A DNA stretch of 64,000 bases from Paratinospora sagittata (GCA_035771175.1 CM069601.1:4300001-4364000), one strand, 5' to 3'. Shown: positions 48,266-62,091, numbered from the stretch's first letter. The notes: generated by a model from the letters alone, not told the origin. Numbers and translations: made by a program.

Positions 48266-50856
48266 GCTGTAAAAGTATAAGAGAAATCACAGAATAAAGA
48301 AATTGCCCTAAAAAGAGCAGAAAAAGACAGAAAAAAAAAATTTAATGGCCGTAAATTGAAAATCAATGGCCTGATATTGAAATCTAAAACAAAAATTGGA
48401 TGAGTACAAGTAAATTTATCTCCTTTAATAATCTCGATCGACTTTCAAATCTCAAGACCTATCACGTTCACCAAGTGAACGAGAAACTCTTCAGAGAATC
48501 ACTAGGGCACGCAGAGAAAACCGCTTCAAACAAAAAAAAGCTTTGAGAAAATATCACGCTCTTCCAACTCGAAGACCAATCAGAACTTCCAGTAAATCTC
48601 AGCCTCTCAGCGCCACCAGAAACCCTAAATCAGCTTTTTGAATTGAATCCCCTTCGATCGACAGAAACACCGGTTTCGCGTACCAGACTCAACCGCAGAA
48701 AACACACCGTCGATCGATCTTCAACTACCGACAGAATCTCCAATCCGCAACAGAAGATCAACGTGAAAGAAGCTTCAGATGCACGAACTCGAACTCAAAA
48801 ATTCCACAAATCGAAGCCGCAGAACCAAATGAAACAGAGAAACCAGATTCGACGCCGATTGAAGATCGATTGATCGAGAGAAACGAAGATCGAGATCGAT
48901 TCGAAGACAACTTCAGATAAGAAGGGGAATTAGGGCTTAACCCTTGGATGGATGGCTAGGAGACGCCGTTCGATAAAAAGGCTCCCGTTATCGCAAGTTG
49001 CAAAAGTGAACAATAATGGCTGTTGAGGTCGGCGGTCCTCATTTTATAAGCGAGGAGGATCGGTTTTCTACTCAGAATTCGAACTAAAGAGTTCACAGTT
49101 AATTCAGTGATGTGACTAGGACGAGTGAGTCACCGACCCAATGTTGACTCGGTTAGTGACTCGCTAAAGTTTTTTTTTTTAAATAAAAATAAAAATTATT
49201 TGACTGGAATTTCTACCAACAAAAAAAGGATGATTGTAAGTGCATTATTGGTTGCTTATGTTGTTTTTATGAGTATTGTTATTTCAAGAGATATAATTCT
49301 AATTAAAATAATTTCTATAAATTCATTTTCAGCATAAAATTTATAAAGGTAAGAATAACAATTCAAGTTGTTGATGTGGCTTAGACCTAAGGATCTAAAC
49401 GCAACAAGCTAAGAGCACAACAACTAAAGCCCCCCATATATAAAAAGGTACATAAAAAGATCAAGTTAGGCTTTAGACATCGTAAATGCCCACAACATCT
49501 ACTATTTTTTTTCCTTGCACCTAAGGAGAGTTGAATCCTTCCTATGGGTAGACAAGGCAAGGTGCAGACCAATTGAGTTGTCGGCTCATCCGAATAACCA
49601 GTTGAGTTGCATAGTTATAAGTTGTCTTCTAATTTATAAGAAATATGGTTTTGTATGCATTATGACTTTTCGTTAAAACATACCCACCATGTCATTTGAA
49701 TGCAAATTAAGTGTATATAGGAGCAATTTTAATTATAGATTACATTATAAAAAATATTAATCCAAGTACAAAACTACAAGTTTAACTATATACTCATGAT
49801 ATAAAATATATATATATATATATTACATAATCATATTCATTGAATATATATGTTTTATACTATAAATTTATTGAAATAGCTTTTCTTATTGAGTTGGTAT
49901 AATATAATGATTACTATTATGGTTACTATTCAAATTATTAATACAGATATAATGGTTATTATTCAAATTTTTTTTAAAAAAGGTGAAAAGTAGAATAAAA
50001 TAATTCACATTGAAATAAATAAAAAAAAGAAGCATGGATAAGGTATGCCCACGATATATGTTAACCATAAAAATCTTTTTTCAACTTACATATGTTGTTA
50101 ATAATGCATATATTCCATAATTTTTTTAACAATGTGGGCGAGGCACACAAAGCAAATGTGTTAAAAACACGGGGCACACTCTTTATCTAATCAATGTACA
50201 TCTATCTACTAATACGCCCACTCTCATAGATAAGTAGTAGATCTTATATTCATAATTCTTAAGACAAACTATATATAATAACACCTACACATTCATTAAG
50301 AAGATCCCATTCTCTTTTCTCATTAAAACTTACCCCTAAAATTAAAAATTAGTCAATGCGCATAACCTCTAAAGTATCCGAAATACCCCAAGTTGCCAAA
50401 AATTAAAAAAATAAATAAAAATGATTAATATTCAATATGCAAAACCTCCCAATTCATGGCGTCAGCGTGATATTTTAATTTCATAACCCTATTTAAAAGT
50501 TTATTCTTTTTTTTTTGTTTTTTTTTTTCGATCTGAAAAAGAAAGAAGAAGAAGATAGAGCAAAAGCAGCAAGACAATACTAAAATTATGAAAAGAGAAA
50601 TTTAAATCAAATATTGATGTAAAATCTACTTTTATCACCAAAAGCAGTTAAATACACATTGGTTGCCAGCATTTCTGACCTAATTCAAACACGCAACTCC
50701 TTCCCAGTGAAATAATTCTAAGCCTTCTTTCACTCATCAATATTAACATACATGCATGAGATTCCTAAGGGATCCGACGACGCGACAGAATACAAGGAAA
50801 AGGGTAGAATAGGTCAGGAAAAGCAGAGGGGAAGGAAAAAAAAAAGGGAAAAAGAA
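48266..50856. other. 5' UTR/promoter of the PQT3-like gene and intergenic to the AIM24 3' end
   Basis: 48266-48950 is richer in GC and A-purine text and probably holds the first untranslated exon and intron of the PQT3-like gene. 49080-50760 is AT-rich intergenic with a SINE-like stretch at 49505-49620 and (TA)n at 49808-49822. No gene recognised. Confidence 0.5.
49505..49620 (-). repeat. Possible SINE (tRNA-derived head)
   Basis: Minus strand has ACAACTCAATTGGTCTGC (A-box-like, compare tRNA AGCTCAGTTGGT) and, about 30 bases on, AAGGATTCAACTCTCC (B-box-like). The spacing fits a tRNA-derived promoter; the rest does not fold as a tRNA. Confidence 0.4.
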
Positions 50857-53800
50857 TTAAACGTCGGTCAAGATCAAGGATGATACAATCATAACGTAAG
50901 CAAGAACGAAGAATATTGCTATCTGAATGAAGAACTTCGGATTTTCTCTCATGCTTGGTGAGGTAACAGCCCTGCACAGATAAAACCCTTTCCTTCATTA
51001 AAAAGAAAAAACTTCTATTGCAACTAACTAAGAAGATTAGAAATTAGGGAATTCCATTACTGCATTGTAAAATAATACGATGATGAAATGAAGGAAAAAG
51101 CATACCTTGCGATTCGCTGGGAAAGCCTGTGGAAGGGCAAGCTCTGGAGGAAAACAATGCCAGGTCCTGTTAGAGTGGCTGTAACAAGATTGTCACCCTG
51201 CAAGGAGAAACTAAACAAATTTAACCAAGGTTCTCAAAAATGTATAATAAACCTAGAAGCAGCACTAGGTATTAATACAGTTATATATGCTGCAAACTTG
51301 TTTGTCATAGAAGGATGAACAACCGTGTATAGTTAATTTGGTATGTTAGCTATACTTGATGTATACTTACCTGAAAAATAACAATTTATAAGAGGGTAGT
51401 AGATGACGTCGATAGAATATTATGCATAAGAATCGGAAGAGCAATCAGAATAGGTAAAAGATTGATTAAGATCGGTTTTCTCATGTTTGTCCAAAAATGA
51501 TACACAACGATGGATATAAGAATAACTTGCTTTCCACTAAAATAAAAACTGAAATATCATCATATTCATATGCATTAAATAGCTAAAGTTGACAATCAGT
51601 TAAACTTAAAGCCAAATTTCACAACCATTTTCTGCCCTCAAGCAGACTTTAGCGACAAGTATTTCACTGACTATAGATCATATCAAATTAGAACACTAAT
51701 AGTGATCATACTTGCCATTGTGGACCTAGGGGAAGACCATTCCGAGCAAGAAGTTGCTCAAGAAGATTAAAAGAAAAGAAAAACAAGAAAAAAGAGAAAA
51801 GCATAAAAGGGTGAGGAAAGATTCTTACCCCAAAAACCACTCGTCTCATGGGACCAGAATATTTTACTTGAAAATTAATTGAAGCCGTCATGGCCACAAC
51901 ACAAGATGCATCGACAACAAGTACTTCGCCAAGATCAAGATTTTTCTGGACAACTAGCACAAAAACTCCTAAAGGTTAGTCCAGATGAGGGATTGAAAAC
52001 TCCAAAATCAGATACAAACAACCATGTACACTACACACACACACACACACAATACAGAAATGAGAGAAGCAGAGTTGGTACTACTCCCTGCCTATTCTTC
52101 CCATAATTAAATTAGTTAACTAAAATACTTCCTCCCCACCATGTTAACCATGACATTAGACATTCAATTTGAACATTTGTTGGCCATAGCAGCCAGATTA
52201 GAAGTTCTTTATATCCAAATTTGGTCTCAACTCCACATGGATAGAAATAGTGAAAATGTGAAATACATATTTAAATTATCAATGTACAGTGCAACTTTTA
52301 GGATTACATGTGTAACTTTTTGACAGTACACAATTATAATTTATGAGTAGTGCATATATAATTTATTATTTTAAAGTTAACTTAAGAAGTATTATCAATA
52401 TACAATTTTAATTCACGAGGGCAATAATAGGCGTTATTAATTTTTTATAAAGAAGAGGAAGTTTGAAACCCCAATCCTTTCAGAACTAGAGGAGATTTTC
52501 TTAATAATTATCAAAACCACACAAGAGGTTTATGAAATGAAAAAAAATGGCAGCCCAGTACACAAAGCTCCTGCCTATGTGGTGTTCTGGGGAAGGGTTG
52601 GACCACTTTGGGTCTATAAAGAACAGAGGTTCCAAACGAGTTTCTTAGACAATAGGGTGAACGATTTCAACTAAGAATCATCAAGCTATAGAAATACGTA
52701 AGCAATAAATGATTGAAGTACTAGAACATAATTGAATCATGAAAAATACATATTGCAAAGAAGACTGCGATAGAGTCTCCAGAAGAAGGCATCACATCAA
52801 CAAAGTTAGAGCAATGTTTTCAAGGCTTCGCCTTGGCGGTTGCCTAGCATTTTAGGGAGAAAACTCCTAGGCTTTGTGCTATGCAGGCAGTGGGGGTTTG
52901 TGCAAATATTTAAAAAGTTTTGGGGGGTCTCTCTAATTTAAAAAAAAAAAGCTTAAAAAACATAAATGCCCCTTTTCTATAGTAAACCCTCGAATTTTTC
53001 TCTCCCTAAGCCTATCTTTTCCATTTGCTCCGACCAAAAAACATTGTCGAAATCTCCAACAACAGTCAACGACACTACTCCGGCGATAGATATTTTAGTT
53101 TTGTACTTTTGAACCTTTTGGACAATATGTATTATGACATGAATTAATGTTTTGTAGACATGATTCTAATTAATATGAAGTGTTTTTTATCGTTTTATAA
53201 AAATTTAGTATTAATTATAGAATATAGTTAGATATATATAATTTTGTACATGAACTGTCCAGGGACCTATAAATAATTAATTAATTATCTAGGGACCAAT
53301 AAATAAATATTTTTATTATCACCTAGGCCACGTCTAGGCTTTGCCTAGGCTACGCCTTGCCTAGATAGGGCAAATTGCCTAGACATCGCCTTGGTGCCTT
53401 GAAAACACTGAGTTAGAGAGAGAAGGGGAAATGTATACCAGATCCACCAGCAACAATGAATGCAAGCCCTTGGCCTGTCAACTTTTGTTTCAGAATTCCC
53501 TGTTACAGAATAAAATTTGCATTCAAACAGATATGCATGTCTAGATTGGAAGTACAAATGGTCTACAACAGAGTGGGTAAAAAGTAAAAACAAATGGAAA
53601 TTTTAAAAAAAGGAATTACAAATGATCAGAGTCTCAAATAGATCAACTTTAAGTGCTCAAAATTTGCAAACAAGTGACTGCAAACAATCTCACCTCTACG
53701 CCAGCAACAACATTGCGGGCCCGCTGATCCACTGAATTTGTGACGGTCACCTCATTGACTGAGCAAAGAAATGCATCTGGCTACAGAAAATAAATTTTGC

Positions 53801-56800
53801 AGTCGCACGTGAGAAAGAAAAATAGTAATAACCTAGCATATAACTCAGTAATAGCTTTGAACTAACCAAAGCAATATCAGCACAAGCCTGATGTAAGCCA
53901 GTAACTACTTAATACAAGAATAATCAGTGCAAGGGAATCAGCTCTACCTGGCATAAAATTTCTCCACCAAACTTGGCCAGATCAATCTATTAAAAAAGAC
54001 ATGATTACAAACCACAAAAAGAAAACAAGTACTCAGTAAAATATACACCTTAGCATCTCAAAGTAATACATAGACTAGCAAAGATTCCTACAAGGTATGT
54101 GAGTGGACTAATAAATAAACTGATGGTATACACTCTTAAAAAAACTTTGAAATGCTTTCTGAATACAGACCGGCAGTATCCTTGCGAGAGAGGGTGCAGC
54201 AATACCAACGAATCCATCGTTTGGACCAGTATTGTGAAAAATTATGCTAGTCACACTCTTGCCAAAAAGCCATTGCCACATACCTCCATCATTTTCATGC
54301 AGGTAAACATTATCCATTTGTATGGAGCCAGACATGTAGCACATGGAGCCTACAAAAGTAGAGCCATAAGTCACTCACCCCTCAAATTTGACAGCCGTAA
54401 ATCAAAAGAATGACAAGTACAAGCTAAATAGAAATAGCCAACCAAAAGGTAAAATTTCATTGTTCATACAAGCACAAAATTAATGAACTATAATAGTAAC
54501 TGCTCTTTTAGATAGGTCACAGACTCATATGTTTCACCAGATTTTAATTTTGAATTGAACAGATAAAAAAGAACAATGTTGCAGACTTGCAATGAACACT
54601 TCATCACTTAACAACAGAAACAAAAATCACAGTTAACTATTTAAAATCAGCAAACAGATACAAACAGCAGTTGCTGCACATCACAATTAGGATATAATAT
54701 AGGAAGGAACCATGATTGGCATGCAGGGAAAGACACGACAATATTAGAAAGTAGGAGGACAACACATTGAAATATAAATAAATGAATAAACAAACAGAGC
54801 CAAGCTTATAATTCGTCAATTGTTCATGACATCTGAAACCTATGAATCAGACTTCACCAAGAGAAATGCAACCATGTAATTTAGAATTTTTGCTCCCTCG
54901 GGTTCTTCTGAGAAGCTAAGCATGTTGGAAATGACAAGATTGTAAAGTTGTCAAAAATTAAGATTTGCAAGGTAGTTATGTGCCAATATTCATGTTGAAA
55001 GAAGATGATAATAACTGAAAATAAAAGCATCCAAGAAGACTTGCCATATTGATATCTTCATTAGAGGAATCCCTCCCACTAATAAACCCCCCCTTGAGTA
55101 ATCTGATGTGCACAAGTTGTGTCAAAACTAAGAAATAGAGAGAGAATTAAAATATGAAGAAAATAAAAATAAGAGACTATAGAAAAAAATTGGTGTCGTT
55201 GCCTAGAGGAGGTATAGCCAACATGAGGGAGACAAAGGGCAAAAAGAAAAGAAAAGAGAAAGTAGATGGAGGTGATTCGCAAACACGCCATAAGGGGAGG
55301 AGCAAGGTGCTAGCAGTCAGATTTGATTGACAGGCTCCTCCCTTCAATTTTATATGACTACACTCAAGTCTTGCATTTTTTATTAAATTGGACCAAATAT
55401 TAGGCTAAAATCCAACGAAAACCAAATAATTTGGTCTTCAGATATTTTCAATTTCAAGACCCTAGTTGTAGTTTAGACTAAAGAAAGAGTAATTAACTAG
55501 AAACTATGTTTTAACTAGGAAACTAAGGATTGACATTCAATTGTCTAAGAAGATCTTATATCAGTTAAGAAGCGGCACACAAAATTAAAGTTGAATGGAT
55601 AAATTGGAGGTAACATTCTATAGTGTATCACAATGCAATGGAGAAGCAAGATTGCTTCAGTAATGAAACAAACTCTTTATATAATGAACATAGACAAGAT
55701 TTAAGAATTGACTTACTAATACAAGCAAAAGTTGAAAAGAATGTGATTATTCCTCAAATTCATAGTTGGAGCTCCTTATATAAGAACTCCATCAAAGTAA
55801 CTTGAAAACCTTCAGGAACACATAAAATAACTTTTCTAAGCTATCTATGACAATAATTACATCCAAATCCTATAAGAACTCTATTTGTATACTTCTCAAC
55901 ACTTCCTATTATAACTTAAATGATATAACAAGCTTACTCTAAAAACAAAATATGAACCATATAGAATTACAACTAAAATAGAAGTTCTAAAAAAATATGA
56001 AAAAATAAAATCTAGGAAAAAAACTTGAATCTAGCTTTATATTCAAAACCAAAACTATATAGGGATTAAATTAGAGGGGCGCTGGCCATTGAGGTGGTTT
56101 TAATTCCTCCACAATGAATACCAATTGCAGAATTAAGATAAGCAACAACTGCTTATGCAATTTTCATGCCCAGTATAATACTCGTTAAAATCATCAAAAG
56201 TACAAGATATGAAAGATAGGGTTGTTTGTAGGTTAGGTTGGTTAAGTTTTGGGCCAATGACAAGCCAACCCAACCAAATCGTATGGCAAAAATGCAACAC
56301 AGTCAACCCAACCTCAATGCTTCTAAATTCTCTTTCTATATGAAGAGAAGAAGAAAAAAGTTTACTAATTCTCTCGGATGACATGGAGTGGTTTTCTTAA
56401 TAATTTTGGATGATGGTTATGTTTACCAATAATATGGTCACAAAATGTCAGAGACTTCTGAATTATAATTATATTGATAAGCAACAAAAACAAGCTATCT
56501 AAAAACTGGAACACAATATAAGTGTCATCCAACTAAAAAAATCATTTAATAAGGAGATTTAACAATAGACCAATCTTCCTATTTCATCTCTTACACCTTA
56601 TGTAAATGGTATACTATGCTCTCAAGGAGTAAACATATTTCATCTGAGGTTTTCCACTGTTTCAATTAGACGAGGCACCAAGCTCAGATTCTAAGCAGGA
56701 GCCCCATGTTAGCATCACACAATATTCACTTGGAGCCCCATTTCAGATTGGTTTCTTTCTATCAGGTTTAAATCTCATGAACTAGTAACCTAAACCACAC

Positions 56801-59800
56801 TATTTGGATTGCAGATTTAAACAACCAGCCCAACCAAAACATATGGCCAACCCAGCCCAACCCATATGATTCAAGTTGGATTGTTTGGTTTGCTCGAGTT
56901 GGCCAATAGCTTGAACACCTATAATGGACGGATGGTTAAGATCAAATGCCACATTAATTAAGGACCAAGTAATTAATGTGTTAACTTCTACCTAAACTAA
57001 GTTGAAGGCCTTCATATTAACATTGGACCAATTGCAAAGGAAAAGAACAAGGATTGCCATTTGTATTATTCAAGATTTTAAAATTAATTATTATTATTTA
57101 CTGTAAATTACAAAAAAATGACAAAATCTTATAATTTACAATTTGGTTTATGAGTTGAATCCAATCCCAACCTTAACAATTTGACAATTTGATTTCTACT
57201 TAACTACTATGCATGTAGCTCATTGGGATGTATTCACAATACTTTCTAAAGCAAAATAACTCTATTTGGAAATAATCGAGAATTGTTCTTAAATTAAATA
57301 AGTAGCTTGAGATCAAAAACTACATAAGCTGTGATGATACTATAACCTCTTCTTCAGCAGCTCAGCTTCTTATGGTAACAATATTCTAATGGATCCAAGA
57401 CATCAAACCTTCTCTTGATCAAATTGAATTCAAACCAGCAATTTTTTAGATTTTTGAGGAATTATGAGTTGGGGGTTTATTCCTTTCCATTGTGCCCTTC
57501 GAGATCTCGAGAAGCAAACAAATGCTTCTTTCAAAGTTCAAACTAAGCATAGTGGAACTCACTGTTGCTAGGAGATCGATATTTCAGACCTCAATAGGTC
57601 GGACAACAATATCTTCCATGTCAGCAACAAGAGCAACTTGAAAAGAGTCCAATTACCTCTTTTCCACAAGTGACCAATATATGTATCGTCCTCCTTTAGA
57701 TAATGAGTCAACTAGACGGCAATGCTCAAAAAAATTCACACAAAGAATCATCTTATGACTGTCACCTATAGTTTTTTGGATTCCTATGAGCAAATTATAT
57801 ATGAATCCAACATGTATTGGAGGATCACATCAGTGCTTCCTTAACTTTTCTAAATTACGAGTCTCCAACTATGCTAGTTGTCCATTTTCAAGAGCACAAT
57901 CTCAGTTAGGAAGGTGCTGCAGATTTTGTCTTGCGTACAAGCAAGTTTTTCATATAGTTAATATAATATGTATTTATGTATAACATTCATGTTCATCGGG
58001 TTTCATCTATTAAACCTAATGGAATAACCCAACTTTTCGAGTCTTTACAAAAGAGACCTTATTGACAGTTAAGTGTTGGGACACCCGACCCAATCTATAG
58101 TTCTTTGGTCAGGTCAGTCCAGTTCAGCAGGTCATTGGGTATTGTGCACAAACCTGCCTTTGGCTTTGTAATATTTGGATGGGGGAGGCTTTTTTAACAC
58201 AACACGGTCCTCGTGCATGATAGCATGATCCTCGTGTTTCAAGACCATTTGTTGATAGATACATTCATGTAGTGGTTCAATGATCCAATCGAGGTTGCTT
58301 CAATTTGCTCACCATAATTTTGATCATATAAATAATATGAACCCAGTCAAACATAGCATGAGGTGCTTATAGGTATGGGTGTAGCTTTAGTCGTGTCTGC
58401 TTATTATATAACAACCTACTAACTTGAAAAATATAGTATAACAAAAAATTAGAACATGGGCTACAGAGCCAAGCTATTTGATATATTATTGTACTGTGCA
58501 TTTATTGCTGAATGTATTGATTAAGCATATAATGACTGCTTTTTTAGACTTCCTGATCCAGGGAGCATTTTTTAAACAAAAACTGCATGGTTGTATTATT
58601 ATAAAGCGAGTTTTGTTTGTTTGCCAATTTGAATTCAGAAAAAACAGAGTAACTGATATAAAAGGCAACTAAGGACTTGGTGCTGCATTGGAACATACAT
58701 TCCCTAAAACTTAGCTGCCTTTTTATTTGCTTATTCTTGTTTTCTCTTCGTTGATAGTTATAAAAGTTGTTTCTTGTATATAATGATGAGAAAGTCAAAA
58801 TATCTCAAGGCGGAGTATTTCAAAGCAGCTCGAACAAACAATAATATAGCAGTGAAACAGTATCTTTTGTAGATAATTCAAATAATTAGAAGCAATCTCA
58901 TAATTCATTAAAGGATTTTATCTAATTGCATGTCTCATTCATAGATAGCAGAACCATTGAAAGGGAGGCTCACCGGGCTTAGCAATAACCTTCTCTTGCG
59001 GCTTTAACATAATCTGAAAAACAAGAGAACCAAAGCTGTGGGTAGGTATTAAGAAATTTATATTTTTAGATAAGGCAAAAGAGACAATTGAGGCATGATA
59101 TAGTGAACCAAATACCTGAACTATTTGAGCTTCACCGCCCAAAATCTGAAAAGGTATGACAGCTGCTTGTGGACTCTGCAATACATAATAATGATTACTG
59201 ATGTGACTTTATGCAAGAAATAGAACTCAAATCAAATGCTAAAACAATATATGGCTATAAAATATCAAAGAGTAAAACGTTTGCTCAATGTTCATGTTAT
59301 ATTCATAAAGAACTTTACTGAGATAATAAGGGAGGAAGAGAGATGCAAGTGCGGAATGCATCAACTTAGTCCATGCAAACACACCCTCGTTGCTGCCTCT
59401 GTCTAGAGGTGCTTGAGGAACATTTTCTGTGCCAATGACGAGTTTTGATGCTTGCATAATTTTCAATTACCACACACAACTTACAAAGAAAAAAAGTTCC
59501 ATGTCCAAAACAAGACCCTATAATAAAGCCAAGGCATTTCCCACCCTAGACAAGAACTAATCAAGGCAAAGCCTATGTTACTTGGGACTCGAATATGGGG
59601 ACTTGTTTATTTAAATTATGGGATATGGGGACTCGGCTAAAAAGTATCCAAAAATCTGGATCTGGGTACTTGGACAAGGCTATATTTTATCTTCTTCTGT
59701 CCTTTTTTTCTTACTCTTCTCAATTGTTTATTGTCTTTTTTTTCCTTCACTTAAGTAAATTTTCACCTATTAATCATTCTCTCTCTTTGTTTGCTTTCTC

Positions 59801-62091
59801 TTCTTCCTTTGGAGAATCTATATAGTAATTCTAAAATCCAATATTTCAGACACATATCTCATACCCATGCCGATATCATGAAGTGTCGACATAGGTACAT
59901 TGGGCTAAAATAAAGAGTCCAGATAACATAGGATAGGCCAAAACCCTTAACACAAAAAAGACCAAGTCAAATCAATCTTTGTAGTAATTCTAAAATCCAA
60001 TATTTCAGACATATATCCCATACCCATGTCTGTAACAACCCCAAAAATTTACCATTTTCTTTTCTTTTAAAACAAAAAATACAAATACAGTCACACGATA
60101 GAAAATAGACCCAAAAAACTCAACCGGAAAACCCTGGGCGAAACGGCCAATTACAGTCTACGTGCCCTTGGGACGTCCCCTTCTCCTGAATTTTCTATAA
60201 ATAGGGAGGGGGGGACCACCACTCCAACCCCCGAACCATTTCCCGTTTTCTCAACCAGGTTGTACATCCAAAGACACCCCGATGCCACAATCTTTGAAGG
60301 TGGGAATGAAAGCCTAGGTTTGTGTATCTTATGTTTATAATAATGATTACATTGCTTTATGCATCTATATTGTTACCATGCCTTTACTAATTCATGCACT
60401 TATTATTGAATATCATGAAACTTAAGCTGTTATACATCTGGGACGTTGGACCTATGAGTTTTGAGCAACTATATGTTGGGCTCATGAGGAGCCTTCGTCG
60501 CCATCTTAGCTGCTACATGTTGTTACTTGAGGCACTCGACCCATGAGTTTCAAGTTGCATTGCGCTGGGCTCATGGGGTCAAGTTGCCACCATTGGATGC
60601 TTGATTGTATTTGTTGTGGTTTAGCATGATTGATGATTATTGTTATGTATTTATTATTGTTTACATAAGCTACGTTTATCACGTTTGATCCACTGAGTTG
60701 TTGAGCTCACCCCGTTGCTAATCTTTCCAGAGAAGTAAGGTGGGTTAGGATGGACGTCTTCAGGGGGAGCTTGCCAACCCCCGTTCATGTAGGGAAGTAC
60801 CTTTTTGTTTTCCCGGCAAGTCCTTCCTAGTGCAGGAACGACATTCCTCCTTTACCTTTTTGTTTTTCTTTTGTAGGGGCACAATCCTTTCAACTCTTTT
60901 TGCACCCCTTTATGGGAAGGAATGTAATAGTAACTCTATTTTGTAAAACTCCTTTGAATATTTTGTAATTAATGGTTTTTGGGACACTATGCTTCTGTGC
61001 ACTCGACTTAATTATCATGCCCAGCCACATGTGCGCTACGAATGCAGTAACTGTGATTTAATACATGTGCCTCGGCAGGGTGAGACAATGTCGGTATCAT
61101 GAAGTGTCAACACAGGTACATTTGGCTAAAATAAAGAGTCCAGGTAACATAGGATAGGCCAAAATCCAAAAAAGACCAAGTCAAATCAATCTACTATTTG
61201 TTGAAACGCGTGAGTTCAAGAGAGTTAAATTCCAGCAATAAAATGATAAACACTATAGATATGAGTACCCTGCACTTTGAGAATGCATCAGATGCTTCAT
61301 CTCACTCGTGAATCAAGCTCATCATAGAAAACTTTAAAATTGAGAAAGTTTTAATGCCACGTGACTTTGATGTAAATTAGGTTATCAATTTGGGAAATTT
61401 TAAGTGCATCAGAGGCACTAATTCTGCCTGTGAATTAAACTGTTTGATGCCAGATCAGAGTCATCATACCAGGTTTGTGAATGAAAACTCAAATCCGAAA
61501 CCAAAAAAAGCAAATAAGAAGCAAGAAATTGCAAGTAAAAAAAATAAGAAGTAATGGAAAAGGGTTGGTGAATTAAGCTATTTGCAATAAGGAGGGAGGC
61601 AACAACTTCTTTCACTTTTCATGGTCCTTTTATGTGCAGAACATTTCTTGGAAGAGCCTAACTTGGACAACACAAACATAAACCCCAGATTCTCACCTAC
61701 TAAAGACAACTAAGCTTGTCACAGAGTGTTCATTTGTCTGTTCACTGCTGTGTTTCATCCAGGAGCTAGTACTAAAAGCTCCATACACTTCCAATTATTC
61801 CAAAGAAAATTTAGATCCTATTCACAATTCCAATAAGCCTCGCAGCAGAACTACCTAATATAAATAACACGTCAAATGCACACTAATCAATTAGATAAAC
61901 CCTAACTTCCACATACACGCATAAAATGCACATCAAAGAGGCTTGAAAATTCAAACATCAGGCGGATCGAATGTACGCTTCAATCGAAACCCTAAGTGCG
62001 CATCCAAAAATTAAGATCGAAAGAAGATGAGAGTGAGCGAAACCTGGTAGACATATGGTTGGAAAGGCGTGGAGAAGAACGGTGCAGCCAT
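50857..62091 (-). CDS. AIM24 family protein (DUF124), C-terminally anchored
   Basis: Member of the AIM24/TIGR00266 family, related to yeast Altered Inheritance of Mitochondria 24; the plant role is not established. Ten exons: 62091-62044, 59175-59116, 59013-58974, 54349-54171, 53986-53948, 53780-53694, 53499-53439, 51953-51829, 51197-51106 and 50971-50857; all GT-AG with closed phases, 281 residues. Blocks: VIPFQILGGEAQIVQ, MLKPQEKVIAKPGSMCYMSG, LFGKSVTSIIFHN, GFVGIAAPSLARILPIDLA, GQGLAFIVAGGSVVQKNL, RRVVFGGDNLVTATLTGPG and VFLQSLPF. Residues 257-278 are a hydrophobic segment before a TDV end, likely a membrane anchor. No N-terminal targeting peptide is evident. Introns 1 (2.9 kb) and 3 (4.6 kb) are large; introns 1 and 7 carry transposons. 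Two G-boxes lie about 510-525 bases upstream. Confidence 0.93.
52812..53410. mobile_element. hAT-type MITE in AIM24 intron 7
   Basis: 599 bp. Ends CAATGTTTTCAAGGC and, inverted, CAGTGTTTTCAAGGC, with continuing similarity through CGCCTTGGCG and GCCTAG. Perfect 8 bp target duplication AGTTAGAG at 52804-52811 and 53411-53418. Subterminal TAGGC/GCCTA repeats are dense at both ends. Confidence 0.85.
54350..58973 (-). other. AIM24 intron 3, 4.6 kb
   Basis: AT-rich, no coding frame recognised. Between about 56215 and 56925 there are inverted CCAACCCAACC/GGTTGGTT-type tracts that could be ends of an old hAT MITE. 57330-58200 looks like degraded repeat DNA without an identifiable domain. Confidence 0.4.
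59573..59931 (+). mobile_element. MITE, CTATGTTAC family, copy 3
   Basis: 359 bp in AIM24 intron 1. Starts CTATGTTACTTGGGACTC and ends GAGTCCAGATAACATAG. The flanks (GGCAAAGC, GATAGGCC) match poorly. Its right part is tandemly duplicated: 59823-59981 is repeated as 59982-60030 plus 61093 onward, the second copy being split by a solo LTR. Confidence 0.75.
60031..61087 (+). mobile_element. Solo LTR with perfect 5 bp target duplication
   Basis: 1,057 bp, begins TGTAACAACCCC and ends GGGTGAGACA. ATGTC flanks both sides (60026-60030, 61088-61092). TATAAATAG at 60196-60204 marks its promoter, plus orientation. GAAGGTGGGAATGAAA, followed by TAGGTTTG, is shared with the minus-strand LTR at 2285-3689 (GAAGGTGGGAACGAAA), so the two LTR families are related. 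It sits in the second copy of a duplicated MITE end, within AIM24 intron 1. Confidence 0.9.

Noticed and set aside
56215..56925. Possible hAT MITE with TAGGGTTGTTT / TAGGTGTTCAAG ends in AIM24 intron 3
   Set aside because: No matching 8 bp flanks (ATGAAAGA versus TAATGGAC), so only mentioned within the intron entry.
57786..57983. 65-codon frame in AIM24 intron 3
   Set aside because: No recognisable domain; in the middle of degraded repeat-like DNA.
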